Notes: generated by a model from the letters alone, not told the origin. 64,000 nt of DNA from Candidatus Methylopumilus rimovensis (GCF_006364615.1 NZ_CP040986.1:744001-808000), one strand, 5' to 3'; numbered from the stretch's first letter, positions 49,260 to 59,357 are shown. Program-made: numbers and translations.

Positions 49260-50735
49260 ATGACAAAAATTGATGACTGCACCCTAGTCCTCTTCGGTGC
49301 AAGTGGAAATCTTTCTAGAATAAAACTTATTCCAGGTCTTTTTAGACTTGATTCTCTTGGTAGATTGCCAGAGAAAATGAAAATTCTTTCGGTGGGAAGA
49401 TCTGAAGTTGAAGAATCAGCATGGCGAGATGACATCAAGTCCATGCTTGATATTAAATTCAAAAAAAATTACGACGCAAAAGTATTTGATCGTTTCATTG
49501 CTAGAAATTTTTATCATGCAAATCCGCCTGATGATAGCAATGCTTTTAAACGTCTCAGCGAGAGACTTTCCGACGCATCAACTTTCCCACAAAATTTAGC
49601 TTTCTTTTTATCTGTTAGACCGTCAGACTTTGCTTCTATTGTAGATTTGCTTGCGAGCGTCGGCTTAACTGATGAAAGCAAAGCTTGGCGTCGTGTTGTA
49701 ATTGAAAAACCATTTGGTACCAATTTAGAAACAGCTCAAGCACTTCAAAAATCAATCACCAAACATTTAAAAGAAACCCAGATTTACCGTATCGATCATT
49801 ATCTTGGTAAATCAGCATTACAAAATATTCTGCTCACGCGTTTTGCAAATCATATATTTGATCCACTTTGGACGCATGAACATATTGATCATATTCAAAT
49901 TACAAACAATGAAACGTTAGGCGTAGGTGAAAGAACTCAGTTTTATGATGCGACTGGCGCTTTAAGAGATATGATTCAAAGTCATCTCATGCAAATGCTT
50001 GCATTAACTACGATGGAGATGCCACAAACATTAAGCCCTGAAAATATTCGTGCTGAGAAAATTAAAGTACTCGAATCAATTATACCTATTCCACTTGGCG
50101 AAATTAAGAAGCATGCTTTTAAAGCACAATACGGTCGAGGCAAAATCAATGGTGAAGAGGTTAAAGGTTATTTGGAAGAATTAGACAATCCAAAGAGTGT
50201 AGTTGAAACTTACGCAGCACTGAAGTTCTACATTAATACACCGCGATGGAAAGGTGTACCTATTTATGTTAGGACAGCAAAACGACTTCACGCAGCCGAT
50301 ACTGCGATAGCTATTAAATTCAAAAAGGCACCACTTTCACTTTCAGAACAAGCTGATAACTGGCTCGTCATCAGTATTCAGCCCAAAGAATTTACCCGTT
50401 TTGAAATTCAAACAAAAATCCCAGGGCTTGATACCAAAGTAAGAACCGTTGCTATGGACGCCCCAAATAGAATCTCAGGGGATGAAAGCGTAGATGCATA
50501 TGAATCGCTTCTTCTTAATTTGATGCAAGGTGACCAATCTTTATACCTTCATATTAATGAAGTAGAAGCATCATGGAGACTACTTGATCCGGTAATTAAA
50601 GCCTGGAATGAAGACAAAAGCCCAGTCTTTACATACGCTGCTGGAAGTGCCGACCCATCTGAGTCCAAAGTTATCTTTGATAAGCCTGAACAATTTTGGC
50701 GTCAGAGTATTGAAATCGGTGAAAATAAGCTCTAA
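49260..50735 (+). CDS. zwf: Glucose-6-phosphate 1-dehydrogenase
   Basis: Oxidises glucose-6-phosphate to the lactone. It has 491 residues. The catalytic signature YRIDHYLGK is at residues 176-184. The coenzyme loop reads GASGNLSRIKLIP, with Asn where most family members have Asp (GASGDL) but with the Lys retained. VGRSEVEE carries the Arg that usually contacts the NADP phosphate. It forms an operon with gnd, and a terminator follows. Confidence 0.97.
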   Translation: MTKIDDCTLVLFGASGNLSRIKLIPGLFRLDSLGRLPEKMKILSVGRSEVEESAWRDDIKSMLDIKFKKNYDAKVFDRFIARNFYHANPPDDSNAFKRLSERLSDASTFPQNLAFFLSVRPSDFASIVDLLASVGLTDESKAWRRVVIEKPFGTNLETAQALQKSITKHLKETQIYRIDHYLGKSALQNILLTRFANHIFDPLWTHEHIDHIQITNNETLGVGERTQFYDATGALRDMIQSHLMQMLALTTMEMPQTLSPENIRAEKIKVLESIIPIPLGEIKKHAFKAQYGRGKINGEEVKGYLEELDNPKSVVETYAALKFYINTPRWKGVPIYVRTAKRLHAADTAIAIKFKKAPLSLSEQADNWLVISIQPKEFTRFEIQTKIPGLDTKVRTVAMDAPNRISGDESVDAYESLLLNLMQGDQSLYLHINEVEASWRLLDPVIKAWNEDKSPVFTYAAGSADPSESKVIFDKPEQFWRQSIEIGENKL

Positions 50736-50759
50736 AGTAATGAAAATTTAAATCATTAG

Positions 50760-50804
50760 AAATCCCGTAGCGTCAAGATTGTGCAAACGGGATTTTTCTT
50801 TTTT
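50760..50804 (+). terminator. Rho-independent terminator after zwf
   Basis: AAATCCCGT (50760-50768) pairs with ACGGGATTT (50787-50795). A T-rich tract (TTTTTCTTTTTT) runs to about 50804. It separates gnd-zwf from dcd. Confidence 0.88.
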
Positions 50805-50818
50805 GAGACAAGAAAATT

Positions 50819-51385
50819 ATGACGATAAAATCAGATAAATGGATAAGAAAGATGGCTGAACAATATGGCATGATTGAGCCATTCGAGCCTAAACTTATAC
50901 GCGAAAAAGACAACCAAAAGATCGTTTCTTATGGCACATCTAGCTATGGATATGATATTCGATGCGCTAATGAATTTAAAGTATTTACTAATATTAATAG
51001 CACTATCGTCGATCCAAAAAATTTCGATCCAAATTCCTTCGTGGAATTTAATGCCGACTATTGCATCATTCCACCTAACTCATTTGCACTTGCAAGAACA
51101 GTTGAATATTTCAGGATTCCAAGAAGTGTGCTCACAGTATGTTTAGGCAAATCGACTTACGCCCGATGCGGCATCATTGTAAACGTCACGCCTTTTGAAC
51201 CAGAATGGGAAGGTTATGTGACTCTAGAATTTAGCAATACCACACCTCTTCCAGCAAAAATTTATGCAGGCGAAGGTTGTGCACAAGTGCTATTCTTTGA
51301 ATCTGACGAAGTATGTGAAACATCCTACAAGGATCGTGGCGGAAAATACCAAGGCCAAGTAGGCGTGACATTACCTAAAATATAA
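50819..51385 (+). CDS. dcd: dCTP deaminase
   Basis: Deaminates dCTP to dUTP, the main source of dUMP for thymidylate synthase (encoded nearby). It has 188 residues. It has the dUTPase-like trimer fold with [20 protein letters not shown] and [20 protein letters not shown] (catalytic Glu in the PFEPEWEG region). The C-terminal [17 protein letters not shown] is typical. It is 9 bases before the decarboxylase gene, a pairing seen in other Betaproteobacteria. Confidence 0.96.
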   Translation: MTIKSDKWIRKMAEQYGMIEPFEPKLIREKDNQKIVSYGTSSYGYDIRCANEFKVFTNINSTIVDPKNFDPNSFVEFNADYCIIPPNSFALARTVEYFRIPRSVLTVCLGKSTYARCGIIVNVTPFEPEWEGYVTLEFSNTTPLPAKIYAGEGCAQVLFFESDEVCETSYKDRGGKYQGQVGVTLPKI

Positions 51386-51394
51386 AGGGTTAAT

Positions 51395-53635
51395 ATGAAA
51401 TTTAACTTCCCCGTAGTCATCATTGACGAAGACTTCAAATCTGAAAACTCATCTGGTCTTGGTATTAGAGTTTTAGCAAAAGCAATCGAGGAAGAAAATT
51501 TTGAAGTGCTAGGTGTTACAAGTTATGGTGACCTTTCTTCATTTGCTCAACAACAAAGTCGAGCTTCTGCATTTATTTTATCTATTGATGATGAAGAGTT
51601 TGTTGAAGAAAATCAGACTGCCCTTGAACAATTAAAAAATTTCGTAGATGAAATTAGATTTCGCAATGAAGAAATTCCAATATTTCTCCATGGTGAAACA
51701 AGAACAAGTCGTCACATTCCAAACGAGATCTTAAGAGAGCTTAATGGTTTTATTCACATGCATGAGGATACGCCTGAGTTTGTAGCTCGTTATATTGTGC
51801 GTGAAGCTAGAACCTATTTAGATAGCCTGCCCCCACCATTCTTTAAAGCTCTTACTCATTATGCAGGCGACGGTTCATACTCCTGGCATTGTCCTGGCCA
51901 CTCAGGTGGTGTTGCTTTTCTAAAATCACCTGTCGGCCAAATGTTTCACCAATTTTTTGGTGAAAACATGCTTCGAGCTGACGTATGCAATGCAGTAGAT
52001 GAATTAGGACAATTACTTGACCATACAGGTCCTGTAGGTGCTTCAGAAAGAAATGCAGCGCGTATATATAACTCTGATCATCTCTATTTCGTCACAAACG
52101 GTACATCGACGTCTAATAAGATGGTTTGGCATTCAACAGTAGCGCCAGGTGACATCGTTATCGTAGATAGAAATTGCCATAAATCAGTATTGCATTCCAT
52201 TATTATGACTGGCGCCATTCCAATTTTCTTAATGCCAACAAGAAATCACTTTGGCATTATTGGACCTATACCTAAAAAAGAATTTGAATGGAAAAATATT
52301 CAAGAAAAAATTCAAAAGAATCCATTCATCACCAATAAAAAAGACAAGCCACGTGTATTAACAATTACACAATCAACTTATGACGGCATCCTTTATAACG
52401 TAGAAGAAATTAAAGAAATGTTAGATGGAAAAATTGATTCGCTTCATTTTGATGAGGCTTGGTTGCCACATGCAACATTCCATGACTTTTATGGCGACTA
52501 TCATGCTATTGGCGCTGACCGTCCACGCTGTAAAGATAGTCTCATTTTCTCAACGCAATCTACACACAAACTTTTAGCAGGCTTGAGTCAAGCGTCTCAA
52601 ATTCTTGTACAGGATGCAGAAAAAAATAAACTGGATCGTGAAGTCTTTAACGAATCCTTCTTGATGCATAGCTCCACCAGTCCACAATATTCAATCATTG
52701 CAAGTTGCGATGTAGCTGCTGCAATGATGGAAGAGCCTGGTGGTAAAGCACTTGTGGAAGAATCACTAATGGAAGCATTGGACTTTAGACGCGCCATGCG
52801 AAAAGTAGATATTGAATGGGGATCTGACTGGTGGTTTAAAGTTTGGGGACCGAATGATTTATCAGATGAAGGTCTTGAAGATCGGGATGCTTGGATGTTA
52901 AATGCCAATGATCATTGGCATGGATTTGGTAATCTTGCTGATGGCTTTAATATGCTCGACCCAATTAAAGCAACAATCATTACCCCAGGACTCAATGTTG
53001 ATGGTGAGTTTTCTGACGAGTTTGGAATACCAGCCTCTATTGTCACCAAATATTTAGCAGAACACGGAGTTATTGTAGAAAAAACTGGTCTCTACTCATT
53101 CTTTATCATGTTTACGATTGGTATTACTAAAGGTCGATGGAATACACTGGTTGCAGCGCTTCAACAATTTAAAGATGATTACGACAAGAATCAACCTTTA
53201 TGGAAAGTATTACCTGAGTTTATTCAAAAGCAACCAAGCTATGAGCGTATTGGATTAAGAGATTTATGCACACAGATTCATGAGATCTATAAAAAACATG
53301 ACATTGCGAGACTGACAACTGAAATGTATCTCTCTGATATGGTCCCTGCAATGAAGCCAACAGATGCTTTTTCAAAAATGGCCCATAAAGAAATTGAACG
53401 TGTTGCGATTGATGATCTAGAAGGCAGAATTACAGCGGTGCTTCTTACACCATATCCACCGGGAATTCCGCTTCTCATCCCTGGCGAGCGTTTTAACAAA
53501 ATTATTGTGGATTATTTAAAATTTGCACGAGATTTTAATGAGAAATTCCCAGGATTTGAAACAGATAATCACGGATTAGTAAAACAAAAGATTGACGGCA
53601 AGGCGCACTATTTTGTAGATTGCGTATCTATTTGA
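51395..53635 (+). CDS. Orn/Lys/Arg decarboxylase (PLP, fold III-type aspartate aminotransferase-like)
   Basis: Large PLP decarboxylase of 746 residues. The N-terminal wing domain (VVIIDEDFKSENSSGLGIRV) resembles a response-regulator fold. The core has HYAGDGSYSWHCPGHSGGVAF. The PLP Lys is Lys392 in STQSTHKLLAGLSQASQ, and the Asp of LHFDEAWLPHATFH lies upstream. The C-terminal domain includes LTPYPPGIPLLIPGERF. This is the biodegradative/constitutive LdcC-AdiA-SpeF class. Whether it acts on Arg, Lys or Orn cannot be read from sequence; arginine decarboxylation to agmatine for polyamines would be plausible. The 3' end overlaps folA by 8 bases. Confidence 0.92.
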   Translation: MKFNFPVVIIDEDFKSENSSGLGIRVLAKAIEEENFEVLGVTSYGDLSSFAQQQSRASAFILSIDDEEFVEENQTALEQLKNFVDEIRFRNEEIPIFLHGETRTSRHIPNEILRELNGFIHMHEDTPEFVARYIVREARTYLDSLPPPFFKALTHYAGDGSYSWHCPGHSGGVAFLKSPVGQMFHQFFGENMLRADVCNAVDELGQLLDHTGPVGASERNAARIYNSDHLYFVTNGTSTSNKMVWHSTVAPGDIVIVDRNCHKSVLHSIIMTGAIPIFLMPTRNHFGIIGPIPKKEFEWKNIQEKIQKNPFITNKKDKPRVLTITQSTYDGILYNVEEIKEMLDGKIDSLHFDEAWLPHATFHDFYGDYHAIGADRPRCKDSLIFSTQSTHKLLAGLSQASQILVQDAEKNKLDREVFNESFLMHSSTSPQYSIIASCDVAAAMMEEPGGKALVEESLMEALDFRRAMRKVDIEWGSDWWFKVWGPNDLSDEGLEDRDAWMLNANDHWHGFGNLADGFNMLDPIKATIITPGLNVDGEFSDEFGIPASIVTKYLAEHGVIVEKTGLYSFFIMFTIGITKGRWNTLVAALQQFKDDYDKNQPLWKVLPEFIQKQPSYERIGLRDLCTQIHEIYKKHDIARLTTEMYLSDMVPAMKPTDAFSKMAHKEIERVAIDDLEGRITAVLLTPYPPGIPLLIPGERFNKIIVDYLKFARDFNEKFPGFETDNHGLVKQKIDGKAHYFVDCVSI

Positions 53636-54116
53636 TATTTTTTTGGTAATTTACAAAAGAAAATTCAAGTCCATCATTTGCAATATGATCTTCTCTTAAA
53701 GTTTCAGCCCATATTGATTTATTAATTTCAGGAAAAAAAGCATCTCCCGAAAAGCTTTTTTTAATTTCTGTAATATATAAATGATCGACTAAATGTAAAG
53801 CTTGTTCGTATATATTTGAACCCCCTATAACAAATACCTCACCATCATTTTTTGAAATTGAAAACGCATCATCAATGCTATGAACAACCTCTGCACCTTC
53901 GCATGAAGTTTTTATATTTCGGCTAATCACAATATTTCTTCTGTTGGGGAGCGCCCGACCAATAGAATCATAAGTTTTTCGACCCATAATAATGGTATGT
54001 CCTACCGTTAAGGATTTGAAATGCTTTAGGTCTTCGCTTAGATGCCATGGAAGCGTATTGTTCACACCAATGACTCGGTTAGAACTCATGGCAACAATAA
54101 TGGATAGTTTAGACAC
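53628..54116 (-). CDS. folA: Dihydrofolate reductase
   Basis: Reduces dihydrofolate to tetrahydrofolate with NADPH. It has 162 residues. Motifs are SSNRVIGVNNTLPWHLSEDL (with the catalytic acidic residue after PWHL), TIIMGRKTYDSIGRALPNR and VFVIGGSNIYEQAL. The start is GTG at 54116, overlapping the thyA stop as TAGTG. Coupling of thyA and folA fits, because ThyA makes the dihydrofolate that FolA recycles. Confidence 0.96.
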   Translation of the reverse strand: MSKLSIIVAMSSNRVIGVNNTLPWHLSEDLKHFKSLTVGHTIIMGRKTYDSIGRALPNRRNIVISRNIKTSCEGAEVVHSIDDAFSISKNDGEVFVIGGSNIYEQALHLVDHLYITEIKKSFSGDAFFPEINKSIWAETLREDHIANDGLEFSFVNYQKNIK

Positions 54117-54910
54117 TAGACCGCAACAGGCGCTTTAATTGCAGGATGAGGATCGTAATTTTCTAGAACAAAATCTTCGAATTTAAAGTCAAAAATGCTT
54201 TTAACTTCAGGATTAATTTTCATATGAGGTAAAGTTCTAGGTGTTCGAGATAGCTGCTCGTTGACTTGCTCCATATGATTAGAATAGATATGTGCATCAC
54301 CTAATGTATGAACAAAATCACCAGGCTCTAATGAGCATACCTGAGCCACCATCATTGTAAGAAGCGCATAAGATGCTATATTAAACGGTACGCCTAAAAA
54401 AATATCTGCACTTCTTTGGTAAAGCTGACAAGACAATTTTCCATTCGAAACATAAAATTGGAAAAATGCATGGCAAGGTGGTAATTTCATCTTTGAAATT
54501 TCTGAAACATTCCAAGCTGAAACGATTAATCTTCTTGAGTCTGGATTTTTTTTGATTGACTCTATCAAATCAGTAATCTGATCTATATGTTTTCCATCAG
54601 CAGTAGGCCAACTTCTCCACTGATAACCATATACCGGACCTAAGTCGCCATTTTCATCAGCCCATTCATCCCAGATACTTACACCATTATCTTTTAAGTA
54701 CTTAATATTTGTGCTGCCACTTAAAAACCATAAAAGCTCATGAATAATAGACTTTAAATGTACTTTTTTAGTGGTAACCAAAGGAAAGCCTTGAGATAGG
54801 TCATATCGCATTTGATAACCGAACACCGAAATAGTCCCTGTACCTGTTCGATCATGCTTAATATCACCATGGTTTTTAACGTGATTCAGTAAATCTAAAT
54901 ATTGCTTCAT
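54116..54910 (-). CDS. thyA: Thymidylate synthase
   Basis: Methylates dUMP to dTMP using methylene-tetrahydrofolate. It has 264 residues, the same length as the Escherichia coli enzyme. The catalytic Cys146 is in [12 protein letters not shown], followed by [20 protein letters not shown]. It lies 4 bases after thrC and is coupled to folA. Confidence 0.98.
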   Translation of the reverse strand: MKQYLDLLNHVKNHGDIKHDRTGTGTISVFGYQMRYDLSQGFPLVTTKKVHLKSIIHELLWFLSGSTNIKYLKDNGVSIWDEWADENGDLGPVYGYQWRSWPTADGKHIDQITDLIESIKKNPDSRRLIVSAWNVSEISKMKLPPCHAFFQFYVSNGKLSCQLYQRSADIFLGVPFNIASYALLTMMVAQVCSLEPGDFVHTLGDAHIYSNHMEQVNEQLSRTPRTLPHMKINPEVKSIFDFKFEDFVLENYDPHPAIKAPVAV

Positions 54911-54914
54911 AATC

Positions 54915-56339
54915 TTAGATGTTTTGCCTTATAAATGTTTTTACTTTTTCAACCTGATTATCTAAAACCTCAAATCTTTGAGGAAGATCTTCTAAATATT
55001 TTAATGATTCAGGTCTCTCAGGCTTCTGATTAATTGCTTCTACAATAGAGTCTTCAAATTTAGTAGGCAATGCTGTCTCGAGAACAATCATCGGAACATT
55101 ATCATCCATGTGCTCATAAGCTGCTTTAAATCCATCTGCTGTATGGGTATCAATCATGATCTTATATTGATTGTAAATTTCTTTAATGTAATGAATGCGT
55201 TCTTTGTGTGTACTCGAGGAAGATGTAAATCCAAAATCTTTAATTTTTTTAAAGACGCCCTCTTGGTTTAAATCAAAATTACCGCCTTGATCGATTGATT
55301 TCCATAATGCATTTAATTTTTCACTATCCCGCCCAATTAAGTCAAAAATGAATCGTTCAAAATTAGATGCTTTAGATATATCCATTGAAGGACTTGAGGT
55401 ATGAAAAGTATTTTCAGAGTCACGTGGCTTATAAATGCCTGTCTTAAAAAACTCATCTAATACATTATTTTCATTTGTAGCAACTACAAGTCTCTTGATT
55501 GGAAGTCCCATCATACGTGCTATATGGCCTGCACAAATATTACCAAAATTACCTGTGGGAACAGTAAAGCTAACCTCCTCATTATTTTTAGCAACAGCAA
55601 GGTAGCCCTTAAAGTAATAAACGATCTGCGCCAAAATCCTACCCCAATTAATTGAGTTCACTGCGCCAATTTTCATATCTCTTTTGAAATCTAAATCATT
55701 AGATACTGCTTTGACAATATCTTGACAATCATCGAAGACGCCTTTGATGCTTAGATTAAAAATATTAGGATCTTGGATGCTAAACATCTGAGCTGATTGA
55801 AAACGACTCATCTTTTGATAGGGCGATAACATAAAGACATTAATACCTTTTTTTCCCCGCATTGCATATTCAGCAGCGGAGCCAGTATCTCCTGAGGTTG
55901 CGCCTAAAATATTAATTTCTGCATTTTCTTTTGCAAGCACATACTCAAAGAGATTACCAAGCAATTGCATGGCAATATCTTTAAATGCAAGTGTCGGGCC
56001 ATTTGAAAGCGAGAGAATATAAAGATTCTCTTTAACTTTTAAAATAGGGGTAATGTCTTCTGCTCTTTGTTGTGCCCTTGAAAATGCATACACTTCTTTT
56101 GTGTACGTTTTATTGATAATTGCTTTTAAATCATCTTTCGGTATGTCATCTATGAATTTAGAAATAATATGAAATGCAAGTTCAGCATAATTCATACCTC
56201 GCATATTATTTAAATCTTGATCTGAAAACTGAGGATAGGACTCTGGGAGATACAAACCGCCGTCAGGTGCAAGACCGCCTAATAAAATCTCAGAAAAAGA
56301 AAGTGGCTTTGATTGACCACGTGTTGAAATGTATTTCAT
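54915..56339 (-). CDS. thrC: Threonine synthase
   Basis: PLP enzyme converting O-phosphohomoserine to threonine. It has 474 residues, the longer class. It has an N-terminal [20 protein letters not shown], the PLP Lys in [16 protein letters not shown], and the phosphate-binding [17 protein letters not shown]. It lies 7 bases after hom in the alaA-hom-thrC order usual in Betaproteobacteria. Confidence 0.97.
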   Translation of the reverse strand: MKYISTRGQSKPLSFSEILLGGLAPDGGLYLPESYPQFSDQDLNNMRGMNYAELAFHIISKFIDDIPKDDLKAIINKTYTKEVYAFSRAQQRAEDITPILKVKENLYILSLSNGPTLAFKDIAMQLLGNLFEYVLAKENAEINILGATSGDTGSAAEYAMRGKKGINVFMLSPYQKMSRFQSAQMFSIQDPNIFNLSIKGVFDDCQDIVKAVSNDLDFKRDMKIGAVNSINWGRILAQIVYYFKGYLAVAKNNEEVSFTVPTGNFGNICAGHIARMMGLPIKRLVVATNENNVLDEFFKTGIYKPRDSENTFHTSSPSMDISKASNFERFIFDLIGRDSEKLNALWKSIDQGGNFDLNQEGVFKKIKDFGFTSSSSTHKERIHYIKEIYNQYKIMIDTHTADGFKAAYEHMDDNVPMIVLETALPTKFEDSIVEAINQKPERPESLKYLEDLPQRFEVLDNQVEKVKTFIRQNI

Positions 56340-56346
56340 AAAGCCT

Positions 56347-57642
56347 TTATTTGCTAAGTTCTTCTAATCTAATTTTAATAACTTTTCCAATAGTGGCTGA
56401 CAACGACTCAATTGAATGAATCACGGCATTGATATCCTTCTCAACTGCTAAATGACTTAATATGACAATATCTGCTTCAGATTCGTGCTCTTGAGGTTCT
56501 TTTTGAAGCATCGCATCAATTGAAATTTTCTTATCACCAAATAATTTTGTAATCTCAGCTAAAACACCAGGCTTATCTGAAACTCGAATTCTTAAATAAT
56601 AACCACTAATCGCGTCATCAATTTTATAAATAGGAATTGAATCAATTTTACCTTCATCAAAACCATGTAGCGGAACCTGAGATGATCTTGATATATCAAT
56701 AAGATCAGCAACAACAGCACTTGCAGTTGGTAATGCTCCAGCGCCAGCACCGTAGTAAAGTGTTGGTCCAACCATATTACCTTTAACAACAACAGCGTTC
56801 ATAGCACCATTTACATTTGCAATTAAACGTTTTTCAGGAATTAAAGTTGGGTGAACTCTTAACTCAATTCCTTGATCTCTTTTTTTAGCGATGCCCAAAA
56901 GTTTAATGCGATAACCTAATTCTTCGGCATACCGAATATCTTTTTGTTCAAGCGCTTTAATACCTTCTACATATACATCTTTAAAGCTCATAGGTATGCC
57001 AAAAGATAAACCAGCAAGAATTGTTAGTTTATGCGCAGCATCAATACCTTCGATATCAAAAGTAGGATCTGCTTCCGCGTAACCTAATGATTGCGCCTCA
57101 GATAGGGCTTTAGCGAATGAGATACCTTTTTCGCGCATCTCAGTCAAAATAAAATTAGTAGTGCCATTAATAATACCTGCCACCCACTCAATCTTATTAC
57201 CAGCTAGACCTTCTCTGATTGATTTTAAAATAGGTATACCACCAGCGACAGAAGCTTCAAAAGCTAATGTGACATTATTTTTTTTGGCTAATTGAAATAA
57301 TTCATTTCCGAAATTTGCGAGCAATGCTTTATTGGCTGTCACAACATGTTTCTTATTTTCAATAGCCTTCATGACCAAATCTTTTGCTATGGTAGTGCCA
57401 CCTATAAGCTCAACAATGACATCAATTTCTTTATCAGCAACTAGCTTGAATGCGTCATCAGTAACTTCTATAGCGCTACCAACAATTTCTTTTGCACGCG
57501 CAATATTTTTATCTGCCACAGCCACAATTTTCATATCTACAGATGTCTTACGTTGTATTTCTTTAATATTTGATTTTAAAAGTTCAAATACACCGCCACC
57601 CACTGTGCCGATACCTAACAAACCTATATTCATTCTTTTCAT
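56347..57642 (-). CDS. hom: Homoserine dehydrogenase
   Basis: Reduces aspartate semialdehyde to homoserine for Thr and Met. The N-terminal Rossmann motif is NIGLLGIGTVGGGVFELL, the catalytic region is GGIPILKSIREGLAGN and INGTTNFILTEM, and a C-terminal ACT domain (RIRVSDKPGVLAEITKLFG) suggests feedback control. The frame is open to an ATG at 57699 (450 residues), but that would overlap alaA by 44 bases and add a Lys/Arg-rich tail. I prefer the ATG at 57642 (MKRMNIGLLG, 431 residues), which lies 13 bases after the alaA stop. An ATG at 57633 is also possible. Confidence 0.95.
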   Translation of the reverse strand: MKRMNIGLLGIGTVGGGVFELLKSNIKEIQRKTSVDMKIVAVADKNIARAKEIVGSAIEVTDDAFKLVADKEIDVIVELIGGTTIAKDLVMKAIENKKHVVTANKALLANFGNELFQLAKKNNVTLAFEASVAGGIPILKSIREGLAGNKIEWVAGIINGTTNFILTEMREKGISFAKALSEAQSLGYAEADPTFDIEGIDAAHKLTILAGLSFGIPMSFKDVYVEGIKALEQKDIRYAEELGYRIKLLGIAKKRDQGIELRVHPTLIPEKRLIANVNGAMNAVVVKGNMVGPTLYYGAGAGALPTASAVVADLIDISRSSQVPLHGFDEGKIDSIPIYKIDDAISGYYLRIRVSDKPGVLAEITKLFGDKKISIDAMLQKEPQEHESEADIVILSHLAVEKDINAVIHSIESLSATIGKVIKIRLEELSK

Positions 57643-57655
57643 CAGCTCTAACTTT

Positions 57656-58882
57656 CTAGTTCGCAGTATTTTTCTTAAAGTTTTCGAGGTAATTGGCAAT
57701 ACGCTTAATTGATTCTTTTAGATCGTCTTCATTTGGTAAGAATACAATTCTTATATGATCAGGATCTTTCCAATTAAATCCTGTACCTTGAACTAACAAT
57801 ACTTTCTTATCGATAAGTAATTTTAGAATAAATTCTTGGTCGTCTTTAATTGGATATATCTTAGGGTCTAATTTAGGAAATAGATACATCGCAGCTTCCG
57901 GCTTAACACAAGTGACACCGGGTATAGAAACAAGCATATCGTATGCAAGCTCTCTTTGCTTAAATAATCGTCCTGTCGGCGCTACAAGATCATCAATACT
58001 TTGATATCCACCTAAAGCTGTTTGAATCGCAAGCTGCCCAGGAACGTTTGCACATAAACGCATGGAAGCTAACATATTAAGACCTTCAATATAATCCCCA
58101 GATTCTTTCTTATTTCCAGACACGACTAGCCATCCTGCACGATAACCACATGCACGATAATTTTTTGATAGGCCATTCAATGTCACAAAGAGAAGATCAT
58201 CTGCAAGGGATGCGATCGAAATATGTTTCTTTTTGTCATAAACCACTTTGTCGTAAATCTCATCTGCAAAAATAACAAGCTTATGTTTCCTTGCAATCTG
58301 AATAATACCCTCTAGAATTTCTTTTGGATAAAGTGCGCCTGTTGGATTGTTAGGATTGATAACTAAAATAGCTTTTGTTTTACTTGTAATTTTACTTTCG
58401 ATATCCTTAAGATCTGGGTACCAGCTTGCAGCTTCATCACATAAATAATGTCTTGGCTTTCCACCTGCTAATGTTACGGCTGCTGTCCATAGAGGATAAT
58501 CAGGCATAGGAATCAATACCTCATCATCGTTATCTAACAATGCCTGCATTGCCATCACAATAAGTTCTGAAACACCATTACCAATAATCACATCATCGAC
58601 ATCTACATTTAGAATGTTTTTTTCCTGTGTGTAATGCATGATGGATTTTCTTGGCTCAAAAAGGCCTTTGCTATCTGTATAACCAGATGCTTTACTCATA
58701 TTACGAATCACGTCTTGCACAATTTCTTCAGGTGCTTCAAATCCAAAGGCTGCTGGGTTGCCAATATTAAGTTTAATAATGCGATGACCCTCTTCTTCCA
58801 TTTTTTTAGCGTGTGCTAAAACAGGTCCGCGAATGTCATAACAGACGTTATTTAATTTCGATGATTTTTTAAGCTGAGCCAA
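57656..58882 (-). CDS. alaA: Alanine aminotransferase AlaA-type
   Basis: Class I PLP aminotransferase, 408 residues. SKLNNVCYDIRGPVLAHAKK and IIKLNIGNPAAFGFEAPEEI match the AlaA (YfbQ) branch, which makes alanine from pyruvate with glutamate. The PLP Lys is in TLNGLSKNYRACGYRAGW, and the Asn/Asp pocket is VINPNNPTGALYP and IFADEIYDKVVYD. It is first in the minus-strand alaA-hom-thrC-thyA-folA run. Specificity is assigned from similarity. Confidence 0.93.
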   Translation of the reverse strand: MAQLKKSSKLNNVCYDIRGPVLAHAKKMEEEGHRIIKLNIGNPAAFGFEAPEEIVQDVIRNMSKASGYTDSKGLFEPRKSIMHYTQEKNILNVDVDDVIIGNGVSELIVMAMQALLDNDDEVLIPMPDYPLWTAAVTLAGGKPRHYLCDEAASWYPDLKDIESKITSKTKAILVINPNNPTGALYPKEILEGIIQIARKHKLVIFADEIYDKVVYDKKKHISIASLADDLLFVTLNGLSKNYRACGYRAGWLVVSGNKKESGDYIEGLNMLASMRLCANVPGQLAIQTALGGYQSIDDLVAPTGRLFKQRELAYDMLVSIPGVTCVKPEAAMYLFPKLDPKIYPIKDDQEFILKLLIDKKVLLVQGTGFNWKDPDHIRIVFLPNEDDLKESIKRIANYLENFKKNTAN

Positions 58883-58988
58883 TTTAATTACCTAAATTTG
58901 AATATATGCTATCTTACCTTGTGAACGCCCATTCCGCCAACAAATGAGAGGGTTTTGATTCAATTTATTTCTTTAAAAACACGATGTT
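58883..58988. promoter_or_regulatory. Divergent region alaA / Mth938-like gene
   Basis: A 106-base gap between outward-facing genes. It must contain the promoter of the five-gene alaA operon. I see no convincing hexamer pair, terminator or operator. Confidence 0.25.
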
Positions 58989-59357
58989 ATGAAATTTCAC
59001 TTAATTCAATCTGATAATAAAAATCTCATCACAGGGTATGATTTAAACTGGGTGGAAGTAAATCAAGAGCGCCATCAAACAAGTCTTATCATGACGCCTA
59101 ATAAACTCCTTCTCGAATGGCCAGTCAAAACCATTAAAGATATTAAAGAAAATAGTTTTGAAGCTATTGAATCTTTGAATATTGAAATTATTTTATTGGG
59201 CACTGGCAACATACAAGAACATCTTGAACCAAGACTTTTAGAATATTTTTCAAAGAAAAATATGGCGATTGAATGTATGAACAATCAATCCGCGTGCAGA
59301 ACCTATAATATTCTGGCAAACGAAGAGCGCAAAGTATTGCTCGCGCTTATGCTTTAA
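58989..59357 (+). CDS. Mth938-domain protein (DUF498 type)
   Basis: Small cytoplasmic protein of 122 residues with an alternating alpha/beta pattern. [20 protein letters not shown], then the [24 protein letters not shown] ending (split here: [18 protein letters not shown] at about 98-115), fit the Mth938/NDUFAF3-like family. Human NDUFAF3 is a complex I assembly factor. The bacterial role is not established. The gene is alone on the plus strand, and its stop overlaps the fabB stop by 4 bases. Confidence 0.78.
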   Translation: MKFHLIQSDNKNLITGYDLNWVEVNQERHQTSLIMTPNKLLLEWPVKTIKDIKENSFEAIESLNIEIILLGTGNIQEHLEPRLLEYFSKKNMAIECMNNQSACRTYNILANEERKVLLALML

